Assembly: GCA_035772735.1 (NCBI GenBank)
Contig: JASDFA010000027.1
Coordinates: forward strand, 29,494,001-29,558,000
DNA length: 64,000 bases
Direction of reading: 5' to 3'
Origin: Datura wrightii
Lineage: Eukaryota > Streptophyta > Magnoliopsida > Solanales > Solanaceae
Shown here piece after piece: positions 47,401-59,279 of this stretch; the stretch's first letter is position 1, and the number at the start of each line of letters is the position of its first letter. The notes beneath the pieces were generated by a model. The model was not told the origin of the DNA, did not search any database, and was given only the letters and a program-made list of their open reading frames with translations. Position numbers and translations under genes: made by a program.

Positions 47401-50400
47401 TTACCACACAACCACCATCACTAGTCCATTGTTAGCCACCTCCATCAACCATCTCTGCTAGTCCATTGCTTTGGTTACCACCATCGGCCACTGCTGCACA
47501 ACTCATCACCATACTTCTTCAACCACGACCAATGCCAACTGCCACCATTGCTAGCTCTTAGGGTGATGTTCATCGAAGATAACAATGTATATACACCAAA
47601 TAAATTAAATCTTCTATAATATTTTAATGGATATAGTATTAATTATTTATTTATTTATTTGAATTTTATATTTATTACTCCTAATATATTATTAAAGATA
47701 AATTTTACTTGCTCAATGTTGAGAAAACAATCTGTCTTAACTATTCAATGTTCATATCTAGATACATCTTAATAGTTTGATGCGTATTCAGCTTCAGATA
47801 TCTTAATCTTAATAAAAGCAAACGGGCCTAAGAATAGGTGTCCTTTTATCCACTCAGAACATCTATTGTTGCATTTTGTGGCACCTCTTTTCTGCAGATT
47901 TTCACTAGTATAAACAGGTTTCATGTGATGTTAGCTGTCTGAATCAAAGCTTCCTTATGGTCTTCCATATCATCTTCCAGGGTTGTTGGTTACTCCTTCC
48001 AGGTCATTATTCTACAGCCATTTGTAGTATGAGCCTAATGAGAAAACTCCATTACTCTTCACCACTGCAATCTATTTGGTTTCTCCACATCCACTTCTGT
48101 CCGCAGAGACTGACACTTCCCATTTCCCAGTCTTGTAAATTTCTTCTAGACACCATTTCCACACTTCATTACTATAGCTTTCAGCAACAGTTCAGTGGGG
48201 ATTATTTTCTATACTGTATGGATCTGAGGAGCATCTTTTAAAGTGTTTCTGTTCATCCCATGTCTTGCCGCATTCTAACTTTCTTCACATCTCCAATTTT
48301 CATTCTGATGCGGGCCAGAACTCACCCCCGTCTGATAATTTGTTTCTATAGGCCTGTTCCTCAGGAGGTTAAGACCTGTTGAGCACTCTGGTTTTTCATT
48401 CCATATCTTGTTTTTATAAAATCTTCCCACAGTTCCTCCTTTTTCTGCAAAACTCGATAACCATTTTTGTATAGCAGAGTTTTGTTCTGTATTTGGTTTG
48501 TAATACCTAATCACCCTCCCTTTTCTCCTTGTAGCACCAGAGTCCACTTGACTAGGTGAAACTTTGTCTTGATTTAAGCTTCCCATTAGAAACATCTTGT
48601 TATCTTGACTCAAGACTGATACAGAAGGAAGGTATTATGTGAAATTTAAGTTAGAATTCAGATGAGCCCTAAGGGCGTTGGTCTAGGGGGTAAGAGGGAA
48701 ACACGTAATGTATGGGGTTAGACGCGCATTACGAGTTAAAACTCTTCCGCGGACAAGAGCCTGGTATTTAAGTGGTCATGAGTTGAGGGGCGGACCCATT
48801 ATCCACTGAGTTTTGAATTGTGTGCCTGTTGGCCCTTGGGGATTTCTTGGTCATTAAGAAAAAGTTAAGATTCAGATAACTTCTAGAAAGTATGAGCCAT
48901 ATTTATCAACTGAGCTCATTTATAAATTGCTTAAATTTGCTTTCTTTCATATTTTTAAAGATCATGCATTTCTTGTTTGAAATGCTAGGTTTCCTCATCT
49001 TTTGGTATTAATCATAAGACCAATTGCTAAATCCTTAAGAGTCTTTTTAAGTTTGTGTAGTTAGTGCATGGAGTGACTTAAGAGGACATGCTCTGATTGA
49101 GGTATCTGCCTCTTCAACATCCCATGTGCAGCTCTTTTCTTTGGCAAACCTGCTGTTGGGATTTTTTCTCACCATCTCTTCTAGCAAACCTCATTTGGTT
49201 GCCAGGATACCAGCTAACTCGTGCCGCTATCTATTTGGTGACAGATAAAAATGCTGGAAGCCCTTCAGGACATTGAAATAGCTTCAAGACTTGTTGGCTT
49301 TGACGTTGATAATGATGACTCTCTGGATGAGAAGTACAAGAAGCTACACTGTGATATATCTCCACTTCCTCATCAAAGTGAAGATTATCGAGTGATTGAG
49401 AAGTATCTCCAGAGTACTCATGCTCCTACACATAAGGTGGGTTTAAGCACTTCAATATTTTCGTGTTTTCTTCTTTGGAAACCTAAAATGGATCTATAAG
49501 CACAGTGGGCCGGCTGTGGTAAGAGCACCACCAGCATAGATGCAACTGAATCCTCTCCTCGGCCTCTTTTAAACCTTTGGCTATCTACCTTCTTATTGAA
49601 GGGATTTGAAAAAGACAACATGTTTTATATTTTCAACTTTTCGAAAAAAAGGGTATGTGCTAATGTCGAAATTTTCTCAGGACTGGGTTCTAGAAGTGGA
49701 AGAAGTGTTTTCACTCGAACGTGAAGGGGAATTTGATAAGTTTAAACCCCACAGAGAGAAACTGAAGAACAGAATGCTTCTATGGCACGGTAAGTTGAAA
49801 CACACATCAAGTAGACCTGTCAACTGGAGGATTTGTCTGTTGAATGGCTCAGAAGTTACATTGTATTTGAAATTTAAGGTTGCGAGAGTATTATCAAACT
49901 GCGAAATGAACTTAACTGCCTCGAAACACTTTTCAGGTTCCCGTTTGACAAACTTTGTGGGTATACTGAGTCAAGGACTAAGAATTGCTCCTCCAGAAGC
50001 CCCAGCTACGGGATACATGGTATCACCTGCCCCTTAGATTTACATTTTGCACTTTTCAATTGACCTCTGTTTCTTAGTTACTCTTTTGTCTGTATATCAA
50101 GGCATTTACTAAGCTTTACACCTATCTGATGTGCAATGTCTTTTCCTACCTTGTAGTTTGGAAAGGGAATATACTTTGCTGATATGGTCAGTAAAAGTGC
50201 ACAGTATTGCTTCACCGATCGCAAGAACCCTGTTGGGTTTATGCTTCTCAGTGAAGTTGCTTTAGGTGAGGTTTATGAGCTAAAGGCAGCCAAGGTGAGT
50301 AAATACAGTAGGATTGCCATACTATACTGCTGTTATTTCATTCATTCAGTGCGTTGTCCTCTTTCCCTTAGTCAGCCTTTTTTACCTTGTTACTTATGAT

Positions 50401-51157
50401 ATTTATTGCTGCTTTGTTTGGCTTCCATGTAGTATATGGACAAACCTCCTAAAGGGAAGCACTCTACTAAGGGTCTTGGCAAGACAGTACCTGAGAGATC
50501 AGAGTTTGTGAACTGGAGGGATGAAGTTGTGGTTCCGTGTGGAAAACCAGTAACATCAAATGTGAAGAACTCTGAGCTTTTGTACAATGAATACATAGTC
50601 TATGACGCTGCCCAAGTAAGTGTCTTGTCAACATTAGGTCTGTTTCTTGATAAGAGTTTGGTGATAAACCTTTGAGAGTATTCAATACCTTTTCTTGTTT
50701 GAAGCAGCGCTAACTCTAATCTGTGAATTGGACGAACTATAGGGTTTTATGTATTTACTTTTGCTTCTTTCCTATAAATCAGTAGGTTTATGTATATCGT
50801 GAACACCAGAATTTTCTGCCACTGACATAGAGCAAGGAAGCATTCTGATTAGTTAACCTCCCGTTAAAGCAATTTCTTAATTGATACAGAGTAAAACTTC
50901 AATTGTTTCGCATTTGGAAGTCAGGGTTGCCTAATAGCTGTGTGCAGAAATCATTTAGGAGCTTTATCTTTCAAGTATTATACATATTTTGATATCATGT
51001 TCAAACTTCTTATGTGACATTCTTCAGTCATGGGGATAGGGACATGGAGTACATAGATGATAGATGAAACCATTGATTGACTGACTATTTACATTTGTAT
51101 GTTCTGCAGGTAAAGCTGCAATTCTTAGTCAAAGTGAGGTTTCATTATAAGCGGTGA
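38470..51157 (+). CDS. PARP1: Poly(ADP-ribose) polymerase 1, zinc-finger class, 20 exons, 992 aa
   Basis: Nuclear DNA-break sensor that makes poly(ADP-ribose) on proteins from NAD+. Exons: 38470-38613, 39694-39743, 39839-40022, 40934-41111, 41210-41549, 41915-42110, 42262-42426, 42543-42603, 42687-42750, 42826-43077, 45409-45646, 45829-45944, 46015-46091, 46204-46364, 49245-49436, 49681-49789, 49937-50019, 50157-50294, 50433-50615, 51110-51157. All introns are GT-AG and phases match; the total of 2979 bp is 992 codons plus TGA. Zinc finger 1: C20, C23, H52, C55. Zinc finger 2: C115, C118, H145, C148. PADR1/third zinc site: C311, C314, C327, C337. BRCT is about 395-480, WGR about 540-625, helical regulatory domain about 650-780, catalytic domain about 800-992 with H842, Y876 and E969. 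Length matches the Arabidopsis orthologue (about 983). Introns 10 (2331 bp) and 14 (2880 bp) carry transposon insertions. No defect is seen. Confidence 0.97.
44226..45190 (-). mobile_element. LINE (non-LTR retrotransposon) 3' fragment in PARP1 intron 10
   Basis: Read on the minus strand, frames from about 45130 down to 44246 give in order: KWLWRFIWRNKHC (region after the RT), a VNSYYEVL...WPRKHIWKEQIPYKV segment, and a zinc-binding end CGKKPEKNNHLILHCGVTDPLW that fits the zf-RVT domain at the C-terminus of plant LINE ORF2. Several frameshifts and stops separate the pieces. The endonuclease and RT core are missing, as expected of a 5'-truncated or decayed copy. It is antisense to PARP1. Confidence 0.72.
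46622..47044. mobile_element. MITE with perfect 13-bp terminal inverted repeats in PARP1 intron 14
   Basis: Left end GGTCGTTTGGTAG (46622-46634) and right end CTACCAAACGACC (47032-47044) are exact reverse complements. Similarity extends further inward (TGTATTAG/AATAATGC-type sequence). 423 bp, AT-rich, no coding. The ends resemble non-autonomous hAT-type MITEs; a clean 8-bp target duplication is not seen. Confidence 0.8.
47110..47540. repeat. CA/CC-rich low-complexity block in PARP1 intron 14
   Basis: Nearly G-free on the + strand, built of CACCAC, CAACC and CCATC words. It includes a 28-bp direct repeat (CCTCACAACCGCCAATGTCA...TAC) at about 47204-47259. The resulting Thr/His/Ser/Pro frames are by-products of composition, not a gene. 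Confidence 0.7.
48275..48640 (-). other. Unidentified antisense reading-frame remnant in PARP1 intron 14
   Basis: A 112-codon minus-strand frame with ordinary amino-acid composition (segments such as TRRKGRVIRYYKPN and IQKWLSSFAEKGG). I do not recognise the family. Its place in an intron with other insertions suggests a decayed retroelement or a gene fragment. Confidence 0.3.
48664..48861 (+). mobile_element. SINE, tRNA-derived type, with target duplications
   Basis: Body of ~198 bp with a box-A-like GTTGGTCTAGGGGGTAAGAG near 48679 and a box-B-like GAGTTAAAACTC near 48741, about 60 bases apart, as in tRNA-derived Pol III promoters. Direct repeats flank it: AAGTTAGAATTCAGAT (48648-48663) and AAGTTAAGATTCAGAT (48862-48877), 14 of 16 matching. 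The 3' end is T/A-rich. It lies sense to PARP1 in intron 14. Confidence 0.72.
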
Positions 51158-51275
51158 AGTTATGATTTAGACTTGTAAATGTCTGTTTTGTAAAGATGGT
51201 TCGACTCCATATTAGCAAAAACTGCACTTCTTACCCATCATGTGCAGGCTTGACATTGAGGTTATCTTTTGTCGT

Positions 51276-51590
51276 CTAGATCTCATTTTGGGGTTTTAGG
51301 GGGAGATCACTTCCTGCACATGTAAATGCCTTTCTAAGAGATATCATCTTGTTTCCTACTTTTCGACTATAACGGTTAGCTACATTAGCAGTATTAACTT
51401 GAGAGGTGTTACTGCTAGCTGTAGCTGAAGCTGCTTTTGCTCTGTAAATTTCCTTGGGACTGCTGCAGATTTGCTTAGCGTCCTTTCTGCTGCTACTTTC
51501 TTCCGAGTTGCTAAGAAAGTTTGACATGAAACTAGTTAAGAGGTGCATTGTTTCTCCTGGCTTTGCTTTTGCTAACAAGTCAACAAACTA
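51276..51590 (-). other. Possible terminal exon of a convergent gene, about 100 codons
   Basis: A minus-strand frame of natural composition (Ser/Lys/Ala-rich; NSEESSSRKDAKQICSSPKE, ends LPLKPQNEI) with a splice-acceptor-like TTCATAG about 12 bases before its first listed codon. It ends 118 bp from the PARP1 stop, tail to tail. No further exon is seen to the right before the Helitron-like DNA. It could equally be an open frame by chance in the PARP1 3' region. Confidence 0.3.
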
Positions 51591-53584
51591 TGAATGGCTA
51601 TATAATCATGAAAGATGGTGCTGTTTATGGAAAAACAAAAGAATTTCTCTTCTGTTTATCAACTTTAACGAGCATTGAATCAATGAACTCATCCAATTCG
51701 TTTTAAGTTTGTGACCTGTCCATTTATTGGTTCTAACACATTTTGACTTGCCCAATTCAATCCATTTAATAACTTGACTGGTGAGTAGTGTAGGAATTTT
51801 ATCAAAATATTTTTTACAATATATGTTTTACTAGAAAATTTATCCGCGCTTCGCTCGGTTATTAAAATTAAATAAATAATGAAGATAAAGGAGATAAATT
51901 TATTACGAAATATGAATAAAATAACAATTTTAAAAAAAATCACATATATTTTATATCTCTAATTCTATATAAAAGGCATCTATAATATGAAAGATACAAA
52001 GAGTGAAATTAAATTAAATGATGGTATTATATTGGATACTTTATATATAAAATTATTTAACAAAAATAACAATCATTGAAGCATACATGATACTCCTAAA
52101 ATATTTACGAAAAATGTTATCAAATCTTTAACAAATTTTCTACTAAAGATCAAAATGTTCTAGGAGTTTTTCTCTTCTTATTCTAACTTTAATTTAATCA
52201 CATATTTTTTTTATTTTCTCTGAGTATTGGACTATTATTTCAGTGTTTAACTGTATCATTCTTATACTCAAGTCATAAATAGGTTATCTAAAAAAATGAA
52301 TGAATATAAAACGAAAAAGTTGTTAGATGAGAAGAATAATACCTAACCCCTTTTCATACTAATATAATAACTCTTTTTAAATTCATCGTCAATAACAATT
52401 TTATTTAAAATGAAGAATACCTTACATGTTTCTTCTAGTCTTTTTTAATTTAAGAAAAAAAGTTATAGCATAAAAGAATTGAGAAGAGATATAACTAATG
52501 AAAAAAGTAAATCATACTTTACTTTTGGCGGAGTGTTGTCTTCATGTTATTAATATTTGCTAAAACTACCATGTTGCGCTAATTTCTAATGATAAAAATA
52601 ACATTATTACTTAAGAGATCAACATTATATTAATATTTAATTACGTATTGAAAAATTTCTACCCTATCTCCTTTCAACTTGGATGAAAAGTTGATTACCT
52701 TGACACATCCAATTTATGTTGATGGGAAATGAATAAAATGCAAAACAGGGTCAGCAGGTAAATGATATAAAAAATTTAAAAATGAAAGTAATGAATATAA
52801 ATCATAGATGCAGCACGCAATTTAACTCAAAATTCTATAAAGAAAGTAGAATAACCAAACGACGACAACTTCATATTAATTAATAATAAATTTTGATTAG
52901 CAAAACCAAATTCAAATACTGCAAATCTCAAAATTTTAAAACACAATTTTATTTCATCATTTATAAACTCAATAACAATCCAAGCAGCAAATTGATAATA
53001 ATAAAGAAACAATAGTGTACTACTAACATAAAGAAATATAAGATGTTATAAATACTTGTTACAATTAAAACTTACCAGGCTCTCATGCCCTTCGATCAAA
53101 ATCAGAAACTAATGAAAAATTGAAACTTCTTGTAAAAATCCTTCAACAAAATAATAGTTATATCAACCCGAAAATGAGAATGAAAGCGTCAAAAGTAAAG
53201 TAATTAGTCTTAGATATCAAAGGAAATTAAATATTAATCATTTGACCATTTCCTTGGCAATCAAATTTTTTTTGAAAAAAATAAAATAAATCATGTGATT
53301 GTTCGTGATCCTCTTAAGTGACTCAAATGCTTCATTTATAATATTGTAATGTATAACAGATACTTGCAAATAATTAACATTAATTGAAAGAAAATTGTAT
53401 AAAAAAAATTGAAGAGGAGTTAGGAATTGTAACTGAAATGTTTCTTTAATTGCTTGTTTGTGTAATTATCCCGTCCTTTCGATTTTTTGTTGGTTGAACT
53501 AAAAGCTCATAGAGGTGGCTGTTGAGTTTTTGTTAAATATATCATAATTAATAAATAAGATTAAAAGGGAAAGACATAAATATA

Positions 53585-53585
<1 letters not shown>

Positions 53586-53669
<84 letters not shown>

Positions 53670-53671
53670 AT
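53586..53671. repeat. Microsatellites (AAT)n then (AAAT)n
   Basis: About 13 AAT units pass directly into about 12 AAAT units. Likely polymorphic. Confidence 0.9.
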
Positions 53672-53936
53672 AGGATTATTAGCTAAAGAAAGGTGTTAAC
53701 TCATAAAAGAAGAAGAAAGGATTGAGGTGTGATTAAGAAGATTAAAAAAAGTAATTTTGGAATTTATAACATAACAAAAGAATATTGTCATAATATCAAA
53801 AATTGAGAAAATAGAAAGGAAGAAAAAAGGTAAAAAAAAAAAGAAGAAAGAAAGAAAGAAAGATGAATTCTTGGCCAAATAACTATGCCACATGATTTTT
53901 CGTTGACCACAATTATTATACATATATATATATATA

Positions 53937-54175
53937 TGCGCCTAACCCCTAATTGGATTTTAATGTAAACCTATTTTTTATTTAGAAAAAGAATGGTCAT
54001 AATTAATGATCAAGATAACTAATAATGCAAAAAGTTAAACAGTTGGGAAAACGCTTAATCCCTAATTGGGCTTTAATGCAACTCTATTTATTATTTAGAA
54101 AAATAAAAATGTTATTCATAATTAGTGACCAATAAAACTAATAATGCAAAAAGTTGAGGAAATAAGAAATCATCA
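53937..54175. repeat. Two-copy tandem duplication of ~115 bp
   Basis: CCCTAATTGG-TTTTAATG...CTAATAATGCAAAAAGTT occurs at about 53946-54033 and again at about 54059-54154, imperfectly. Confidence 0.7.
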
Positions 54176-54966
54176 AAACGTTAAGAAAAACATAGTTTTC
54201 TGATCTTAGAAGTGTGCCACATCACTGGTCCTAAGAGCAGAATTATATAATATATAGATAAATATATATAGATTTATTGAACAACTACATGTATTTTACC
54301 ATTAAATTTATTTTAATTGAAATAATAATATATTTAAAAAAATGTTTTGCTGGAGACATGGGTGGTGTGTAATAAATTATTAGAAAAATTTTGTAACGTC
54401 AACCATTAATAGAGAGAAGAGTTATTAAAAAGAAATTAAAATATTTATGCAAATTGGTGGTAGGTAATTTTTAAAAAATATATATTATTTTGATTATCAT
54501 GGTACTCAATAATATATTATTTAACAACTGAACAATAAATTTCAGAAATACCATGCAAGATTTTATACTAATTTGAACTATTGAACAAAAAAATAACATT
54601 ATTAAAATTTAAATTCAGAATGATATAATTTATAATCGCAGTAAATTAGATTGATGAGATAATTAATTTGTTGGATCATATTTCAAAAATAAAAATTGGA
54701 GCAAAAACAATCCTTAATATTATCCCTGATAATAATGTGAAAGTTTTTGGAATAAAAAAACCCTCACCCATTATTAGATTAAACGAATCGAGTGTTAGTA
54801 TAACTCCTACATTTATAATTTTTTTATCAAAAAAAATATTTCAAATTACTTTTTTGACATTAACGAAGAATAATTAATTTTATTTTTCGTAGGATAAAAT
54901 GGTCATTTAACGGATATTTTGGTAATTTAACTTTTCAACTTAGGTTGTTTTCACTTTTAGAATAGT

Positions 54967-55003
54967 GTGTGTGCGTGTGTGTGTGTGTGTATATATATAT
55001 ATA
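54967..55003. repeat. Microsatellite (GT)n(AT)n
   Basis: GTGTGTGCGTGTGTGT... runs into ATATATATATATA. Confidence 0.85.
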
Positions 55004-55615
55004 AAAGTGTCCATGAGATATTGAACGACTATTTTACCCTTCAATCTAAAACTATTCCTATAATATTATAGATAGTAAAAGCTAAAATTGCATTGAAATA
55101 AATATTATTATTGCAATAAATCATTAAATATTTTACAATGAATTATTTAGATGATGATGAAGGAGTAAACCTATTTATTATTTGAAGGATATATTAGTCT
55201 CTCAATATTTGAAGGTTATTTTAGTATTTTAACTTTTCACTTTTTGCCTTCCCACTTATATATTATTATATTACATATTTATTTATTTATTATTTTTATT
55301 ATTTATTATTATTTATATTTATTTCCCACTTATATAGTAACAAATATATAAATATGATATGATAGGATAAAATATTAATATTTAATTATATTTTTAATTA
55401 AATTTTAATTTAGTAGAGAAGAAAAATGGTAATCTAACTTTTCACTTTTTGACTTTATTATTATTTATTTATTTATATTTATTTATTTTGTAACAAATAT
55501 ATAAATATGATATGACATGATAAAATATTAATATTTAATTATGTATTTAAATAAATTTTAATTTAGTGGAGGGACAAAAAGGTAATCTAACTTTTCACTT
55601 TTTGGCTTTTAACTT

Positions 55616-55616
<1 letters not shown>

Positions 55617-55674
<58 letters not shown>
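55617..55674. repeat. Microsatellite (AAT)n, about 19 units
   Basis: Uninterrupted AAT/TAA repeats following the 190-bp duplication. Confidence 0.9.
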
Positions 55675-56184
55675 GGAGTTAAAAAAATAATTTTAAAATA
55701 AAAAAATTACTCAAAAAAATTTTAGAAAAAAAGAAAAATAAGAATGGAGCTAATAAAAAAATTAGTCAAAAAAACTTTTTTTAAAAAAAGAATGGAGCTC
55801 TTAGAGGCATGTCTGTCCTTTATTATATATATTGATTTTTGTTTGATACGTAATATATAGCTGTAATACTTTTTTTTTATATTAGGTACTTAAAATAAAG
55901 AAGTTAAAACTTTATAAGAAGTCTGCCAATGGAATATTCACCCACTTTTTAGTTCAATTTACTTCGTCACAAGTAATCTTTTGTGGGTTAATGACATGTC
56001 CATTTATCAATTTAGCTTATTTTGATACGTTTAGATTTAACTTTAACTCATCCGACACCGCTAATAAAAGCTAAAGCTAAAGCTAATGATCCTAAAAAAT
56101 AGCTACAGACCAATGAGCTTTCCTTCGATTGCCCCTGAGGCTCAATATCAATCGAGTCGGTTATTGGTCGGTTGATCAACGTGT

Positions 56185-56192
56185 GTTTTAAT
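56185..56192. repeat. 8-bp target duplication of hAT element, left copy
   Basis: GTTTTAAT here and at 61063-61070, directly outside both TIRs; 8 bp is diagnostic for hAT. Confidence 0.93.
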
Positions 56193-57185
56193 TAGGGGTA
56201 GGCGTTCGGTGTTTCAGTTCGGTTTTTTTAAATTTTGGTTCGGTTTTTTCGATTTTCGGTTATGAATAAGGAACACCAAACACCGAACCGTTTTAATTCG
56301 GTTCGGTTCAGTTTTTTTTTAAATTCGGTTCGGTTTATTTATTTCGGTTATTCGATTTTTTTGGGCTTGATTGATGGACTTTTTTCTGATTGTAAAATGG
56401 GCTGCATTATAAATAAAATATAAATTATTTCAAGCTTTTTAATTCAAAATGATTTACATTTAAGTTTTAACTATTGTGATTGTAATTGACAAGTTGACAA
56501 CCCAAACAAACACAGACTTAAAGCATCACTTGATGGCCGATGGGTACTTGGGCATTCCCAAACCCACACAGACACAAAGCATACAAATTTAAAATTACAA
56601 TAGACACACAAAATGACAAAAATCATAATCAACATTCAGCACTTCAATAGTGCCAGCGCCTAACAGCCCAGCAGACACACTGGTATGGTACACACAAAGT
56701 CACAAACTGCTTGGGACTTCAAAGTTAAAATCACAAAAAAAAAAATACCAAATTCATTCAACCACTCCATAATATTAAATACGAATAACATTGAGATTAC
56801 GCTCAAGACACTTCTCAACATGCTTCTTCATGATTGAACTTGAACCGTTGAACGTTGAACCTAATAAATGGTAAGATAAAATAAAAAATTAGAATATAAC
56901 TTTCAAGATAAAAAATAATATTACAAAAAAATATCATCAATGACAATGAGACTATGAGAGAGTATGAGACAAATGAGTAAATGACAATGACCAAATAAAT
57001 AAAGTAATCAATAATTCAACTCACCGGTCACTAGTAGGCACCGCACTAGTAGCAAATTGCAAATTGCAATCATACATCAACAATGCAAGACTCTCTTCCA
57101 TTTATTGCCATCTCTAAAGATAATTTAATCAAATATGTCATAAAACACAAATTAATATACTATTAATTTATTATTGCATTAAAAC

Positions 57186-59279
57186 TTAAAAGTCTAAACA
57201 AACAACTAAAAAATATAAAATCTTACCAAGCTCAAGTTTCTCAAGATACTCCAAACTTTTCTCAACACAAATAGGCTTAGTCTCTTGTCTAAGCCAATCT
57301 TGGACACAAACAAGAGATTGCACACATTTAGGAGTCAATGAACTTCTAAATGGATCAAGACGACCACTAGTACTAAATGCACATTCTGAAGCCACACTTG
57401 AAATTAGAATAGCCAACACATCACGAGCTAACTCTGAAAGAATAGGAAACCTGGGAGAATTAACCCTCTACCAATCTAATATATCAAAATCATCAGAATC
57501 AGGCTCTTGTTCTTCACTAATGTATCTATCCAACTCCGATTTAGCACCTCCACTTCCACAATCTTCTTTTTGTTTTTTCAAGTAAAGCTTAGTTCTCAAG
57601 GCTTTTGTTTTCATACTTAGAGAAGCGCTAGAACTAGATGTATCATATGTCTCCTGAGATGAAGTAGATCTAGATGGAGATGATTGATTAGATCCTTTTG
57701 AATATTGTCTTATATACACTTCAAACAAAGAAGTCATATAATCACGCATTCCTTCATTTACTTTCTTTCCTATTTCCTCCCCAAATAGTTCTTCAAGTGC
57801 AAAGCTAACATACACAAACTTATTTCGAGGATCCAACACAGAAGCAATAAAAATCATTTTGTTCATCTTTTCAGGACAACCCCAATATTTCTTAAACTTT
57901 TGTTTCATCCGTTCAGCCATGTTACTCAAATTAGGATCTTCACTTGATAAACACACATTCAAATATGCATCAAGCTCATATATATCCTCAAAATGAACAT
58001 TAGAAGTAACATAATGTGAACCTGAAACCTTTACAGTGAGCTCGTAGAATCTTTCAAGAAACTTAACCACATTCCTCACATTCGCCCAATCATCACATTC
58101 GAGCGGACCTGCAATACTTCCATCTTCACACACATTAGTTGAAAGACAAGTATTAAATTGGTAATCAAAAAGATCAAACCTATCAAAGGCCTTCTCAAAA
58201 TTTTGTGCCGTATCCAACATCAAATAGGTGGAATTCCACCTAGTAGGAACATCTAGCGACAATGTTTTATCACATTCTACCTTTTGGACTTCACAACATT
58301 TCTTAAAGTTTCTTGTTCTTGCAGGGGATGATTTAACATACTTCACCATTTGTCGAACCCTTTTGACAGAAGGATCAATTTCTTTCAAACCTTCTTGCAC
58401 AATCAGATTAAGTATGTGAGCCATACATCTCACATGAAGATGTTTACCTTCCATTATATTAGTTCCCCACATATTCAACTGTTTAGACAATTCTTTAACT
58501 GTAACAACATTAGAAGACGGATTGTCAACAGTTATAGAGAATACCTTGTCCAAATGCCAATCAAGCAAACAATTACTAATAGCCTCTGCCATTTGCTCAC
58601 CCTTATGACTAGAGATTGGGCAAATATTTAATATTCTTTTATGCAACACCCAATTTCTATCAATAAAATGAGTAGTCAAACACATATAATTAATTTTTTA
58701 CAATGATGTCCATGTGTCTGTGGTAAGACAAATCTTTGGTTGTACTTCTTTAAAAGACTTCTTCAAATCTTGTCTTAATTCACTATAAACTTCATAACTA
58801 TCCCTGGTTATTGTTCTACGGGAAGGAATTCTAAATAGAGGTTGGGCTTTGCTCATAAACTTCTTGAAACCTTCATTCTCTACAAAGCTAAATGGTAGTT
58901 CATCGATAATTATCATTTCAACCAAAGCCCTTCTAACTACATCTTGTTCAAATTTCCAAAGTGGGGCATCTTGAGTTTGAAAAGATATTTTCATTTGAGA
59001 AGAAGTTTCAACGATAGTTTTATATGTCTTGCACCTATCCAAATGTTGTTTCAAACCCGTTGTTCTATTTTTACTTGTATGGGCAGCATAAGTATTGTTA
59101 CAATACTTGCACTTCGCTCTACCAATACCATTTTCAACTACCTTATCAAAATGAGCCCAAATCCCAGATCTTGATTGCATTTCTTTCCTTTTCTTTGTAA
59201 TTGTATCCCCAGTTTCAGTTTGAGTATCAAGTGAGTTGTCAGTTGAACCAACTTCACTTACTCTACTTTCATCATCCAT
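57186..59279 (-). pseudogene. hAT transposase (zinc-finger BED, dimerisation domain), two premature stops
   Basis: One continuous minus-strand frame of 697 codons from ATG 59279. A BED zinc finger lies near residues 40-85 (CKYC...HLDRC). The DDE RNase-H-like fold follows with TTDTWTS and TVDNPSSN, then a helical insertion, LDPRNKF near residue 470, and a C-terminal hAT dimerisation region ending with SVASECAFSTSGR, which holds the third catalytic acidic residue. Stops: TAA at 58700-58698 where CAA is expected (TSL*KINYMCLT) and TAG at 57470-57468 where TGG is expected (ILDW*RVNSP). There are no frameshifts, so it died recently. Similar to RICESLEEPER/Ac-type plant transposases. Both stops are C-to-T or G-to-A changes. 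Confidence 0.9.

Larger units (their letters stand above)
51831..54258 (-). mobile_element. Probable non-autonomous Helitron
   Basis: On the minus strand the 3' end reads CCGAGCGAAGCGCGG (hairpin), then eight A/T bases, then CTAG, the Helitron CTRR terminus (+ strand 51831). A 5' end starting TC (TCTATATATTATATAATTC) is on the minus strand at 54258. The flanks are A (51830) and T (54259), the usual A|T insertion site without target duplication. No Rep/helicase is encoded. It contains microsatellites and a ~115-bp tandem duplication (about 53937-54175). The 5' end is less certain than the 3' end. Confidence 0.5.
54259..56184. other. AT-rich intergenic DNA with direct duplications
   Basis: No gene is supported. 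A ~190-bp segment is present twice (about 55229-55425 and 55427-55605), sharing AACTTTTCACTTTTTG, AACAAATATATAAATATGAT and TTAATATTTAATTAT blocks. Confidence 0.6.

Noticed and set aside
47050..47461. 124- and 80-codon Thr/His-rich frames
   Set aside because: Produced by the CA-rich low-complexity block inside a PARP1 intron.
53696..53923. 75-codon Phe-rich antisense frame
   Set aside because: Translation of an A-rich purine stretch within the Helitron-like DNA.
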